In this document: piece after piece, positions 44,603-54,547 of the stretch | Layout of the letters: every line of letters begins with the position of its first letter | How positions within the stretch are numbered: position 1 is the stretch's first letter | DNA from: CAZUGO01 sp964619935 | Lineage (GTDB): Bacteria; Planctomycetota; Phycisphaerae; UBA1845; CAIVHJ01 | Assembly: GCA_964619935.1 (NCBI GenBank) | Contig: CAZUGO010000030.1 | Location: forward strand, 81,645-145,644 | DNA length: 64,000 nt | Reading direction: 5' to 3' | The notes under the pieces: generated by a model | The model's database searches: none | Seen by the model: the letters and a program-made list of their open reading frames with translations, nothing else | Told to the model about the DNA's origin: nothing | Program-made: the position numbers and the translations under genes

Positions 44603-47311
44603 GTGACCACCCCCACCGATCCATTTGAAACCCGCACGGTTCTCAAGACCTCATCGGGTAAATACCAGATGCACAGCCTGCCGCGGTTTCATCTGCCGGG
44701 GGGTGCTCCTCTCGAGCGACTGCCGGTCACCATCCGGGTGCTGCTGGAAGGCGCCCTGCGGCACTTCGATAATTATAAGGTAACAGAGCATCACATCCGC
44801 GCGCTGGGTACCTGGGGCAGCGGCAACGCCGACAGCGAGATTCCCTTCCTGCCCGCCCGGGTCCTGCTGCAGGATTTCACCGGCGTGCCCGCGGTGGTCG
44901 ACCTGGCCGCGATGCGCTCGGCAATAGCGCGGATGGGTGGCGATCCCCAGCGCATCAACCCCTGCGTCCCCGTGGACCTGGTCATCGATCATTCCGTCCA
45001 GGTTGACTACTTCGGATCATCCGGCGCCCTCAAGCTCAACGTCGATCTGGAATTTGCACGAAACCGCGAGCGCTACGAGTTTCTCCATTGGGGCCAGCAG
45101 GCTTTCCGTGATTTTCGGGTGATTCCCCCGGACACCGGCATCGTCCACCAAGTCAACCTCGAATACCTAGCCAAGGTGGCCATGGCCCGCGAAACCAACG
45201 GGGCTCTGGAGGTGTTCCCCGATACGTTGGTGGGGACCGACAGCCACACCACGATGATCAACGGTTTGGGCGTCGTGGGCTGGGGGGTGGGCGGGATCGA
45301 GGCTGAGGCCGTCATCCTGGGGCAGCCCATCTACATGCTCATGCCCGATGTCGTCGGGTTTCGGCTCCGTGGACGACTCGCTGCCGGGGCCACTGCGACC
45401 GACCTGGTGTTGCGGGTCACCGAAATCCTGCGCCAGGAGGGCGTGGTCGGGAAGTTCGTGGAGTTTTGCGGCGACGGACTGTCCGCGATGAGCCTGCCAG
45501 ATCGGGCCACGATCGCCAATATGGCCCCGGAGTACGGCGCCACCATGGGCTTCTTCCCGGTTGACGACGAAACGCTGCGCTACCTAGCCCGCACCGGCCG
45601 AACGCCGCAGGAAGTCGATCTGGTGGAACGCTATTATAAGGAACAGTTGCTGTTCCACAGCCCTTCGGCACCCGAGCCGGCGTACACCCGGACCCTGGAA
45701 CTCGATCTGGCCACGGTGGAACCCAGCCTGGCCGGCCCCAAGCGGCCGCAGGATCGCATTCCACTGTCGTACATGAAGCAGTCATTCGTGAAGGCCTTGC
45801 GGGCCCCGATCCCGGAACGCGGCTTCGCCCTCACAGCATCCGAAGCCGCCCACACCGCGACCGTCACCCAGAACGGGCATTCTTTCGAGATCGGACACGG
45901 CTCGGTAGTTATCGCGGCGATCACCAGTTGCACGAACACTTCCAACCCGTCGGTGATGGTGGGCGCCGGGCTGCTGGCCCGCAAGGCGGTGGCCCGCGGA
46001 TTGCGGGCCCAGCCGCAGGTCAAGACAAGCATGGCACCAGGTTCGAGGGTGGTCACCGACTATCTGAACGCGGCCGGGTTGACCCCCGATCTCGAGGCCC
46101 TGGGTTTCCATACGGTGGGCTACGGGTGCACCACCTGTATCGGCAACAGCGGACCGCTGCCCGAGCCGGTGGCCCGAGCCATCGAGGAGCAAGATCTGGT
46201 GGTTTGCGCCGTGCTCAGCGGCAACCGCAATTTTGAAGGCCGCATTAACCCCCACGTGCGGGCCAACTACCTGGCTTCGCCGCCGCTGGTCGTCGCATAT
46301 GCCATCGCCGGGCGAACCGACATCGACCTGACCACTGAGCCGTTGGGCACCGGATCGGACGGCGCCCCAGTGTATCTTAAGGACATCTGGCCGACCCACC
46401 AGGAGATTTCTGACTGCGTCGAGCAGTCGGTGGCTCCCGAGATGTTCCGCAGGCAGTACGGCCAGGCGGTCACCGGAAACGCCCAATGGAACGCCATCCA
46501 CAGCACCGCCGAAGCCGCCTACGATTGGAATCCCAAAAGCACGTATATTCAAGAACCGCCCTTCTTCAGGGACCTGCCATGGGAGCCTCAGGCCGTTGAG
46601 TCGATTTGCGGCGCCCGGGTGCTGGTCATGGTCGGCGACTCGGTCACCACGGACCACATCTCGCCGGCCGGGTCCATTCCGGCCGACGGGCCCGCCGGCC
46701 GTTACCTCATGGACCAAGGCGTGCCCCCTTCCGCTTTCAATAGTTTTGGTTCGCGGCGCGGCAACGACCGGGTCATGACGCGCGGCACCTTCGCCAATAT
46801 CCGCCTGAAAAACCTGCTGGCCCCCGGGACCGAAGGCGGCGTCACCGTGCACCTGCCCAGCGGCACACGGTTGTCCATCTTCGAGGCCGCCGAGAGGTAC
46901 CGTTCCGAGGGCACGCCGCTGCTGGCCCTCGCCGGCACGGACTACGGCATGGGTTCCTCGCGCGATTGGGCGGCCAAGGGCACGCTGCTGCTGGGCATCC
47001 GCGCGGTCTTGGCCGCCAGCTACGAGCGCATCCACCGCAGCAACCTGATCGGCATGGGCGTGTTGCCACTGCAGTTTATGCCTGGAGAGGATCACGGCAC
47101 GCTGAAACTCAGCGGCCACGAAGTCTTCGACATCGCCCTGAGCGACCATCTGGAGCCCCGACAGAACATTGCGGTCACGGTACGCGAAGCGGCCGGTCGC
47201 ACCCGCACCATCCACGCCCGCTTGCGGATCGACACCCCCGTGGAACTGGACACCTATCGACACGGCGGCGTCCTGCCGATGGTGCTCCGCGACATGTTGA
47301 AGGACTCCTGA
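44603..47311 (+). CDS. acnA: Aconitate hydratase A
   Basis: Isomerises citrate to isocitrate in the TCA cycle. It starts at GTG 44603 with AAGGAG 7 nt upstream; 902 residues, normal for AcnA. The three [4Fe-4S] cysteines are present (C443 in ITSCTNTSNPSVM; C509 and C512 in YGCTTCIGNSGP). Catalytic stretches DSHTTMINGLGVVGWGVGGIEAE and GTDYGMGSSRDWAAKG are intact. It is followed directly by htrA with no gap. Confidence 0.98.
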   Translation: MTTPTDPFETRTVLKTSSGKYQMHSLPRFHLPGGAPLERLPVTIRVLLEGALRHFDNYKVTEHHIRALGTWGSGNADSEIPFLPARVLLQDFTGVPAVVDLAAMRSAIARMGGDPQRINPCVPVDLVIDHSVQVDYFGSSGALKLNVDLEFARNRERYEFLHWGQQAFRDFRVIPPDTGIVHQVNLEYLAKVAMARETNGALEVFPDTLVGTDSHTTMINGLGVVGWGVGGIEAEAVILGQPIYMLMPDVVGFRLRGRLAAGATATDLVLRVTEILRQEGVVGKFVEFCGDGLSAMSLPDRATIANMAPEYGATMGFFPVDDETLRYLARTGRTPQEVDLVERYYKEQLLFHSPSAPEPAYTRTLELDLATVEPSLAGPKRPQDRIPLSYMKQSFVKALRAPIPERGFALTASEAAHTATVTQNGHSFEIGHGSVVIAAITSCTNTSNPSVMVGAGLLARKAVARGLRAQPQVKTSMAPGSRVVTDYLNAAGLTPDLEALGFHTVGYGCTTCIGNSGPLPEPVARAIEEQDLVVCAVLSGNRNFEGRINPHVRANYLASPPLVVAYAIAGRTDIDLTTEPLGTGSDGAPVYLKDIWPTHQEISDCVEQSVAPEMFRRQYGQAVTGNAQWNAIHSTAEAAYDWNPKSTYIQEPPFFRDLPWEPQAVESICGARVLVMVGDSVTTDHISPAGSIPADGPAGRYLMDQGVPPSAFNSFGSRRGNDRVMTRGTFANIRLKNLLAPGTEGGVTVHLPSGTRLSIFEAAERYRSEGTPLLALAGTDYGMGSSRDWAAKGTLLLGIRAVLAASYERIHRSNLIGMGVLPLQFMPGEDHGTLKLSGHEVFDIALSDHLEPRQNIAVTVREAAGRTRTIHARLRIDTPVELDTYRHGGVLPMVLRDMLKDS

Positions 47312-48682
<1,371 letters not shown>

Positions 48683-49678
48683 TCATTCCAGAAAACCAAG
48701 CACCCGCGTCACTTCCCTGCGGCTGCCGATGATCAGCGGCGTGCGCTCGTGCAGTGCAGACGGCTGCTTCTCGAGAATGCGTTCCCGGCCGTCGCTGGCC
48801 ATGCCGCCGGCCTGCTCGGCCAGCATGGCCATCGGGTTGGCTTCGTACAGCAGCCTCAATTTGCCTTGCGGCTGCTTGGCCGTCGGAGGATACAGAAACA
48901 CGCCCCCGCGGAGCAAGGTGCGATGGAAATCGGCGACCAGCGAACCGATGTAGCGCAGGGAATAGTTGTCCTGCTTGGCCGCTTCGAGATAGTTCTGGAT
49001 GCCACGGGGGAATGACGCCCGATAGGCCTCGTTGACGCTGTAGGTCTTACCGACATCGGGCATGATCACGTTCTCGGTGTGCAACACGTAGGCCCCAATA
49101 TCGGGATCGAGCGTGAACATGTGCACGCCGTGACCGGTGGTGTAGGTGAGCACCGTGCTGCTGCCATAGACCACGTAACCGGCGGCGACCTGTTCGGTAC
49201 CGGGTTGCAACAGATGCTGCACCGGGTCGCGGGTGTCCCAGGCGTCGGCGGTGCGCCGCAGGACTGAGAAGATGGTGCCGACCGAGACATTGACGTCGAT
49301 GTTGCTCGAGCCGTCCAAGGGATCGAACAGCACCATGTAACGGCCATCGTGGCCGACATCTTTGATGACGTGTGGCTCGTCGTCCTCCTCGGAGGCGATG
49401 ATGCCGATGTTGCCGCGGTAGCCCAGGGTTCGCAGCAGCGTTTGATTGGCAATCCGATCGAGCCTCTGGACCACCTCGCCCTGGACATTGGTGCTGCCAT
49501 CGCTGCCCAACACGCCGACCAGGCCGGCCCGGCGGACGTTCGCCTCGATGATCTTGGTGGCCAGGGTGATGCCGGACAACAGCCAACTGAACTGGCCGGT
49601 GGCCTCCGGATGGAGCTGCTGTTGCTCGATGATGTGGCTCTGAACCGTGACGATGCGCGATTGGTCGTGTATGGGCAT
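48683..49678 (-). CDS. fbp: Fructose-1,6-bisphosphatase class I
   Basis: Gluconeogenic phosphatase. 331 residues from the ATG at 49678 (GAGGA upstream). The metal and phosphate site DPLDGSSNIDVNVSVGTIFS is intact, as are EANPMAMLAEQAGGMASDG and FLYPPTAKQPQGKLRL. A longer in-frame reading upstream lacks family similarity. It has its own promoter overlapping the end of the CPBP gene. Confidence 0.97.
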   Translation of the reverse strand: MPIHDQSRIVTVQSHIIEQQQLHPEATGQFSWLLSGITLATKIIEANVRRAGLVGVLGSDGSTNVQGEVVQRLDRIANQTLLRTLGYRGNIGIIASEEDDEPHVIKDVGHDGRYMVLFDPLDGSSNIDVNVSVGTIFSVLRRTADAWDTRDPVQHLLQPGTEQVAAGYVVYGSSTVLTYTTGHGVHMFTLDPDIGAYVLHTENVIMPDVGKTYSVNEAYRASFPRGIQNYLEAAKQDNYSLRYIGSLVADFHRTLLRGGVFLYPPTAKQPQGKLRLLYEANPMAMLAEQAGGMASDGRERILEKQPSALHERTPLIIGSRREVTRVLGFLE

Positions 49679-49736
49679 GAGCGGATCCTCACGATTCGCC
49701 GGGTGCCGCGAATGGCGATCCCATCCCGGCGGGTCC

Positions 49737-49765
49737 AGTATGTCTGCAAACGGCGGCAGCGTCAA
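49737..49765 (-). promoter_or_regulatory. Promoter of the fructose bisphosphatase gene
   Basis: TTGACG (49765-49760), a 17-bp spacer and CATACT (49742-49737) on the minus strand. Transcription would begin near 49730, giving a leader of about 50 nt. The -35 box contains the stop codon TGA of the upstream CPBP gene. Confidence 0.55.
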
Positions 49766-50487
49766 TCCGGGATGGCATCCAGGGTCACGATTATGACATT
49801 GTAGACCGCGTGGCATCCGGCAGTGATGCCGTAGCCGCGCACCAGGAACAAGCCGCCCAGATACACGCCGGCGAGCGTCCGAAAGATAAAACGACCCGTC
49901 TGGTAGGGCTCGCGCCCCAGCGGAGGATGATGGTGGGCGGCAAACAACAGCGCCGCCATGATCACGGCCGAACACACCGCATGCCGCCCTTTGAGTTTGA
50001 GGACGTCTTCGAGCAGAATCACAATGGCGGTAACCAGGATGAGTCGAAAGACCAGCTCCTCGTAGACCCCGGCACCGGTGCTGATGACGACATTCTCAAA
50101 CCAGCGTCGCCCGGGGCTGGCGTCGGCCAGGGCCGTGTAGCGGATGAACTGGTTCATCGCGAACAGCGGAGCGGTCCAGACCAGTGATTCGCCCATCATG
50201 CCCAACAGGGTATTGATCCGAATGCGCCAGGGATCGCCGCTGACAAAGTGGCTGGCCAACAGAATCCCGATGATCAGGATGCCCGGCAGGAAGATCCCGG
50301 TGGCGCCCAGCACGCTGAAGAACAGTTGCATCAGGTGATAGGCGATGACCTGTTCGGTCTCGGCGAGCGGCCCCTGGGCGTCGATGCGGGCGGCCCCCAG
50401 TTCGTAGGCCAAAATGAGCGGCAGCAGGTACACCAGGCTGTACAGCGGCCGCTTGGACTCCTCAAAATACGATGTCTTGTCACGCAT
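49762..50487 (-). CDS. CPBP-family intramembrane metalloprotease
   Basis: 241 residues with about six membrane segments. The three CPBP motifs are visible: YEELVFRL (EExxxR type), FAAHHHPPLG and the last-helix HAVYN. Bacterial members are Abi/CAAX-like proteases often linked to membrane stress or peptide processing; the substrate is unknown here. It is transcribed away from the glycosylase gene and toward fbp. Confidence 0.88.
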   Translation of the reverse strand: MRDKTSYFEESKRPLYSLVYLLPLILAYELGAARIDAQGPLAETEQVIAYHLMQLFFSVLGATGIFLPGILIIGILLASHFVSGDPWRIRINTLLGMMGESLVWTAPLFAMNQFIRYTALADASPGRRWFENVVISTGAGVYEELVFRLILVTAIVILLEDVLKLKGRHAVCSAVIMAALLFAAHHHPPLGREPYQTGRFIFRTLAGVYLGGLFLVRGYGITAGCHAVYNVIIVTLDAIPD

Positions 50488-50558
50488 GGCCGTGTGCCGC
50501 CGGGATGCCCGCCCGAACGGCGGCCGGGTCAGCGCTACTGTATGATGGAGAAGAATTC

Positions 50559-51233
50559 ATGTCCAACCACGAACACCGCCTCCTGGAGATTTACCGGGCA
50601 CTATTGACCCACTACGGACCGCAGCGCTGGTGGCCCGCCGACAATCCCACCGAGATGATCATCGGCGCCATCCTGGTACAACACACTGCCTGGAGCCAAG
50701 TGCCTCCGGCCATCGCCGCACTGCGCCGCCGCCGGCTGCTGGACTTCAAGCGGCTCGCCAACCAGCCGGCCGCCGCCCTGGCCGAACCCATCCGACCGGC
50801 GGGCACGCCCATGGTCAAGGCCCGACGACTTCAAGCCTTCGCCGACTGGCTGGGAAGCACGACCGGCTTTGATGTGCAAGCGGCCCTGAATCGCCCGGTC
50901 GAGACGCTTCGTGAGCAACTCCTGGCGATCAAAGGCATCGGTCCCGAAACCGCCGACTGTATCCTGCTGTATGCCGCCAAACGACCATCGTTCGTGGTCG
51001 ACCGCTCTGCCCGCCGGGTCTTCACCCGCCACTTGCTCATGGCGCCCGATGAGCCCTCCGATCGGGTCAAGCGATGGCTCGAGTCCAATCTGCCGGAGGA
51101 GGTCCCCTTGTACAACGAGTACCATGCCCTCCTGGTGCAGGTCGGCAAAGAGCACTGCCGCGCGGTGCCGCGCTGCCACCAATGTCCCCTGGAGCACCTC
51201 GAGCACTGCGCGGATCGTTCGCCGTGGCGTTGA
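50559..51233 (+). CDS. Endonuclease III-like DNA glycosylase (probably monofunctional)
   Basis: Base-excision repair enzyme of the HhH-GPD family. 224 residues from the ATG at 50559 (TGGAGAAG upstream). The helix-hairpin-helix IKGIGPETADCILLYAA is at 124-140, and the catalytic aspartate is D148 (FVVDRSARR). Four cysteines (200, 206, 209, 217) fit an iron-sulfur loop with unusual spacing x5-x2-x7 (EndoIII has x6-x2-x5). The lyase lysine of EndoIII (in GVGRKTA) is replaced by E130, as in MagIII-type glycosylases, so AP-lyase activity is unlikely. Substrate may be alkylated purines. Confidence 0.88.
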   Translation: MSNHEHRLLEIYRALLTHYGPQRWWPADNPTEMIIGAILVQHTAWSQVPPAIAALRRRRLLDFKRLANQPAAALAEPIRPAGTPMVKARRLQAFADWLGSTTGFDVQAALNRPVETLREQLLAIKGIGPETADCILLYAAKRPSFVVDRSARRVFTRHLLMAPDEPSDRVKRWLESNLPEEVPLYNEYHALLVQVGKEHCRAVPRCHQCPLEHLEHCADRSPWR

Positions 51234-51259
51234 CAGCCGGCCGCCGGGTGCACTAGGAT
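51230..51259 (+). promoter_or_regulatory. Promoter of tRNA-Leu
   Basis: Perfect TTGACA (51230-51235), an 18-bp spacer and TAGGAT (51254-51259). Transcription would begin about 6 nt before the tRNA. The -35 box contains the stop codon of the glycosylase gene. Confidence 0.65.
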
Positions 51260-51272
51260 CTTTGCGCGTTCG

Positions 51273-51356
51273 GCCCAGGTGGCGGAATTGGCAGACGCGC
51301 AAGGTTGAGGGCCTTGTGCCCCTCGGGGCGTGCTGGTTCGACTCCAGTCCTGGGCA
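51273..51356 (+). tRNA. tRNA-Leu (anticodon GAG)
   Basis: 84 nt. The acceptor stem GCCCAGG pairs with CCTGGGC, discriminator A. Anticodon stem CAAGG/CCTTG with loop TTGAGGG gives anticodon GAG. The long variable arm (GCCCCTCGGGGC) is typical of class II leucine tRNA, and the T arm is GCTGG-TTCGACT-CCAGT. CCA is not encoded. It reads CUC/CUU codons. Confidence 0.97.
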
Positions 51357-51448
51357 TCAAGGACTTGCGGCCGCTGGTGAGTTGTTGACAACCACCGCCG
51401 CACCGACCATAATCCCCCGATTCTGGACCGCCCCCCGCAGGATCTGGT

Positions 51449-52120
51449 ATGCGGAAGGTTCCCGTGGCCAAGAAAGCATCCAAGAAAACGGCAAAGAAGA
51501 AGGCTACCACCGCCAGCCGAAAAACCTCTGGTGGGGCGGCGAGCCGCAAGTCCGCCAAGAAGGCAGCCGGTCGCACGTCGGCCCCCAAGGCAGCGACCCG
51601 CAAAGGCACGCCCAAGGCGGCAGACCGCAAGATTGCCCCCAAGGTGGAAGACCGCAAGACCGCCGATGGGCAGCCCGGCAATTCCGGTCCGTCGACTGTT
51701 AGTGACGATCATTCAGTCACAGAACTGCCCAAGTGCCCGCTGAGCGAAGCGGAGCTGGAAGAGTTCCGCCAACTGCTGATTACCAAGCGCAGCGAGTTGG
51801 TCGGCAATGTGCGCACGATGACCAACGAAGCGCTCCGTGAGAATCCGCCAACCGGGTCTGGGAATCTCTCCAGCGTGCCCATCCACATGGCCGACATGGG
51901 GTCGGACAACTGGGAGCAGGAATTTACGCTGGGCTTGTTGGCCACCGAACGACAATTGCTGCGCGAAATTGATGCCGCCCTCGGCCGCATCGACAACAAG
52001 ACCTACGGTATCTGTGAAGGAACCCACAAGCCCATCGGCAAGCGGCGTCTACGGGCGAGCCCCTGGGCCCGGCACTGCATCGAGTACGCCCGGGCCCAGG
52101 AATCAGGACGAAGCCGCTGA
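51449..52120 (+). CDS. TraR/DksA-family protein with histone H1-like N-terminal tail
   Basis: 223 residues in two parts. Residues 1-75 are Lys/Ala/Arg-rich, like bacterial histone H1-like tails (AKKASKKTAKKKATTASRK), and should bind nucleic acid. Residues 95-215 match TraR/DksA proteins: a coiled coil (LSEAELEEFRQLLITKRSELV) and the zinc-finger region around YGICEGTHKPIGKRRL. Only two of the four zinc cysteines remain (C189, C210; T192 and Y213 replace the others). A GTG at 51464 with GGAAGG upstream is an alternative start. It is first in an operon with lspA, ribD, a glycosyltransferase and wecB. Whether it acts on RNA polymerase is unknown. Confidence 0.85.
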   Translation: MRKVPVAKKASKKTAKKKATTASRKTSGGAASRKSAKKAAGRTSAPKAATRKGTPKAADRKIAPKVEDRKTADGQPGNSGPSTVSDDHSVTELPKCPLSEAELEEFRQLLITKRSELVGNVRTMTNEALRENPPTGSGNLSSVPIHMADMGSDNWEQEFTLGLLATERQLLREIDAALGRIDNKTYGICEGTHKPIGKRRLRASPWARHCIEYARAQESGRSR

Positions 52121-52125
52121 GCGAC

Positions 52126-52722
52126 ATGGACCCCGCCATCAACACCCAACAGGCCGAAGCCGGGCGCTGTGGGCTAGATGCCGACCCTGCATACCGCAGC
52201 ATCGGCGCCCACCTGCGGCTGTGGGGCGTGGCCATCGCCGGACTGGTGCTCGACCTGTGGTCCAAACAGTGGGCCGCCCTGCATCTGCAAGGGCGTGAAT
52301 CGCGGCTGCTGATCGACGGGGTCCTGTCTCTGCACTTCAACCAGAACCCAGGCGCGCTCTTCGGCATCGGCGGCAAACACAGCCTGGCACCGTTGTTCCT
52401 GATTGCCTCGGTGGTGGCCCTGGTGGTCGTGGTCGGGGTGTTCGCCCGCAGCCACCGGCGGCAATTCAGCTTTCATGTAGGGCTGGGCATGATCATGTCC
52501 GGGGCCCTTGGCAACATGTACGATCGGCTGTTCAACGAGGGCCGGGTGCGCGACTTCATCAAGATCGAGCTGAGCATCGGCAAACTCGAGTTGTGGCCGT
52601 GGGTGTTCAACGTCGCCGATATGCTGCTGGTCTGCGGGGTGGCCCTGCTGATGTTGAACATCTGGTTCGATCGGAAACCCACCGGGACTCCCGAAGGTGA
52701 CCCTCTCAGCGGCCCACAGTAG
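52126..52722 (+). CDS. lspA: Lipoprotein signal peptidase (signal peptidase II)
   Basis: Aspartic protease that removes signal peptides from prolipoproteins. 198 residues with four membrane segments. The catalytic aspartates are D143 (GRVRDFI) and D165 (FNVADMLLVCG). The family motif NQNPGALFG and GNMYDRL are present. The N-terminal 28 residues are a variable cytoplasmic extension. It follows the DksA-like gene by 5 bp and overlaps ribD by 26 bp. Confidence 0.97.
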   Translation: MDPAINTQQAEAGRCGLDADPAYRSIGAHLRLWGVAIAGLVLDLWSKQWAALHLQGRESRLLIDGVLSLHFNQNPGALFGIGGKHSLAPLFLIASVVALVVVVGVFARSHRRQFSFHVGLGMIMSGALGNMYDRLFNEGRVRDFIKIELSIGKLELWPWVFNVADMLLVCGVALLMLNIWFDRKPTGTPEGDPLSGPQ

Positions 52723-53806
52723 CCATCAGCGGCATATGCGGCGGGCCATCCAACTGGCCCGCCGCGGGCAGGGCCATGTCGAGCCCAACCCGATGGTCGG
52801 TTGTGTCATCGTCAAAGGCCATCGCGTCGTCGGCGAAGGTCATCATCGCCGGTTCGGTGGGCCGCACGCCGAAGTGTTTGCCTTGGGCCAAGCCGGTCCG
52901 CAGGCGCGCGGGGCCACCGCCTATGTCACCCTGGAACCGTGCAATCACTTCGGAAAGACCCCGCCGTGCACTGACGCCCTGCTGGGGGCCGGAATCGCCG
53001 CCGTGATCGCGGCCCTCCGCGATCCAAATCCGCGGGTCGCCGGCAAGGGATTGGGCATTCTTCGGCGCGGCGGAATCGTCGTGACCGAGGGCCTCCTGGC
53101 CGACGAAGCCCGCGAGCTGGTCGCCCCGTACCTGAAGCGGTTCGCCAACGGCCTGCCGTACGTGATCGCCAAGTGGGCCCAAAGCATCGATGGCCGGCTG
53201 GCCACCGCTGCCGGCGAATCGAAGTGGATCTCCGGTGAGATCTCACGCCGCCGGGCCCACGAGCTGAGGGGTCGAGTGGATGCCGTGATCGTCGGCTCAC
53301 AGACCGTGCTGCAGGACGATCCGCTGCTGACCTGCCGCGACCGCCCCGTGCGGCGGTTGGCCGAGCGGGTCGTTCTCGACACCCGGTTGAGAACGCCGCC
53401 CCGCAGCCGGTTGGTTCAGACCGCGAGGCAATTCCCCACGCGCGTCTTCACCGCTGCCGCGGCCTTGGACAGCGCCCGGGCCCGCGCCTTGCGGGCCGCC
53501 GGGGTCCTGCTTCAATCCGTGCAACTGCGCGGCGGGCATGTCAGCCTGCGAACCGTCCTGCGGCGGTTGGCCGCGGCAGGAGCCACCAATGTGCTCATCG
53601 AGGGTGGCGGCCAGGTATTGGGTGCAGCCCTGGACGCGCATCTGGTCGATGAGTGTTATGTGTTCGTCGGGCCGTGCCTGATCGGCGGCGGACGGGCCAT
53701 CAGTGTGGCGGGCGCGGGAACCGCCCGCATGAACCAATTGCAGCCGCTGCAGGGGCTCCAGATCCGCCGCAGCGGTTCGGACCTGTTGTACCACTTCAAG
53801 CCATGA
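52697..53806 (+). CDS. ribD: Bifunctional riboflavin deaminase/reductase RibD
   Basis: Performs the second and third steps of riboflavin synthesis. 369 residues from GTG 52697, which lies inside lspA; the ATG at 52738 is a possible later start. The deaminase domain has zinc ligands H57, C82 and C91 with E59 as proton shuttle (GGPHAEV, TLEPCNHFGKTPPC). The reductase domain runs from about 155, with KWAQSIDGRLAT and NVLIEGGGQVLGAAL. No FMN riboswitch is seen; the gene is embedded in an operon. Confidence 0.97.
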   Translation: MTLSAAHSSHQRHMRRAIQLARRGQGHVEPNPMVGCVIVKGHRVVGEGHHRRFGGPHAEVFALGQAGPQARGATAYVTLEPCNHFGKTPPCTDALLGAGIAAVIAALRDPNPRVAGKGLGILRRGGIVVTEGLLADEARELVAPYLKRFANGLPYVIAKWAQSIDGRLATAAGESKWISGEISRRRAHELRGRVDAVIVGSQTVLQDDPLLTCRDRPVRRLAERVVLDTRLRTPPRSRLVQTARQFPTRVFTAAAALDSARARALRAAGVLLQSVQLRGGHVSLRTVLRRLAAAGATNVLIEGGGQVLGAALDAHLVDECYVFVGPCLIGGGRAISVAGAGTARMNQLQPLQGLQIRRSGSDLLYHFKP

Positions 53807-54543
53807 TCAAAAGCGACCGACATACCCAGGACCGGACGCCCCGCAAGCTCTCGGTGGTGATCCCGGTGTACAATGAGCGTGCCACACTCGAGAAGCTGCT
53901 CCAGCGGGTCGCCGAAGTGAACATTCCGCTGCAGAAAGAAGTGGTGCTGGTCGACGACTTCAGCACCGACGGCACCCGCGAGTTGTACAGCAAGTTGCCG
54001 GCCGCCTTCCCGGACCTCGAGTGGGTGATCCAGATGCACGACCGCAACCAGGGCAAAGGCGCCGCCTTACGCACCGGGTTTGCCGCAGCCAGCGGCGACA
54101 TCCTGTTGATCCAGGATGCTGATCTGGAATACCACCCGCGCGACTATCCACGGCTGCTGGCTCCCATCCTGGAAGGCGAGGCCGAAGTGGTCTTCGGCTC
54201 GCGCTTCGTGGGCAGCGAAGCGCACCGCGTGCTGTTTTTCTGGCACATGGTCGGCAACCGCGTGCTGACGCTGTTGTCCAACATGATGACCAACTTGAAC
54301 CTCACCGACATGGAAACCTGCTACAAGGTGTTCCGCGCCGAAGTGCTGCAGGGCATCCAGATTCGCTGCGATCGCTTCGGATTCGAACCGGAAATCACCG
54401 CCAAGATCGCCCGGCGCCGCGCCCGGGTCTTCGAGGTGGGCATCGGCTACGCGGGTCGCTCCTACGAAGAGGGCAAGAAGATCACCTGGTGGGACGGCGT
54501 GAAAGCCATCGCCGCCATTGTGTACTTCCGGTTTGCGGATTGA
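53803..54543 (+). CDS. GT2-family glycosyltransferase (dolichyl/undecaprenyl-phosphate type)
   Basis: 246 residues. The start overlaps the ribD stop (ATGA). A GT-A fold is seen: SVVIPVYNE, VLVDDFSTDGT and the metal-binding QDADLEYHP, then GSRFVG and a C-terminal KITWWDGVKAIAAI. Members like this transfer a sugar from a nucleotide donor to a lipid phosphate or to a growing glycan. There is no membrane segment, so it is the short DPM1-like form. It is followed by wecB, so surface polysaccharide or glycoprotein synthesis is likely. Confidence 0.92.
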   Translation: MIKSDRHTQDRTPRKLSVVIPVYNERATLEKLLQRVAEVNIPLQKEVVLVDDFSTDGTRELYSKLPAAFPDLEWVIQMHDRNQGKGAALRTGFAAASGDILLIQDADLEYHPRDYPRLLAPILEGEAEVVFGSRFVGSEAHRVLFFWHMVGNRVLTLLSNMMTNLNLTDMETCYKVFRAEVLQGIQIRCDRFGFEPEITAKIARRRARVFEVGIGYAGRSYEEGKKITWWDGVKAIAAIVYFRFAD

Positions 54544-54547
54544 TTCC

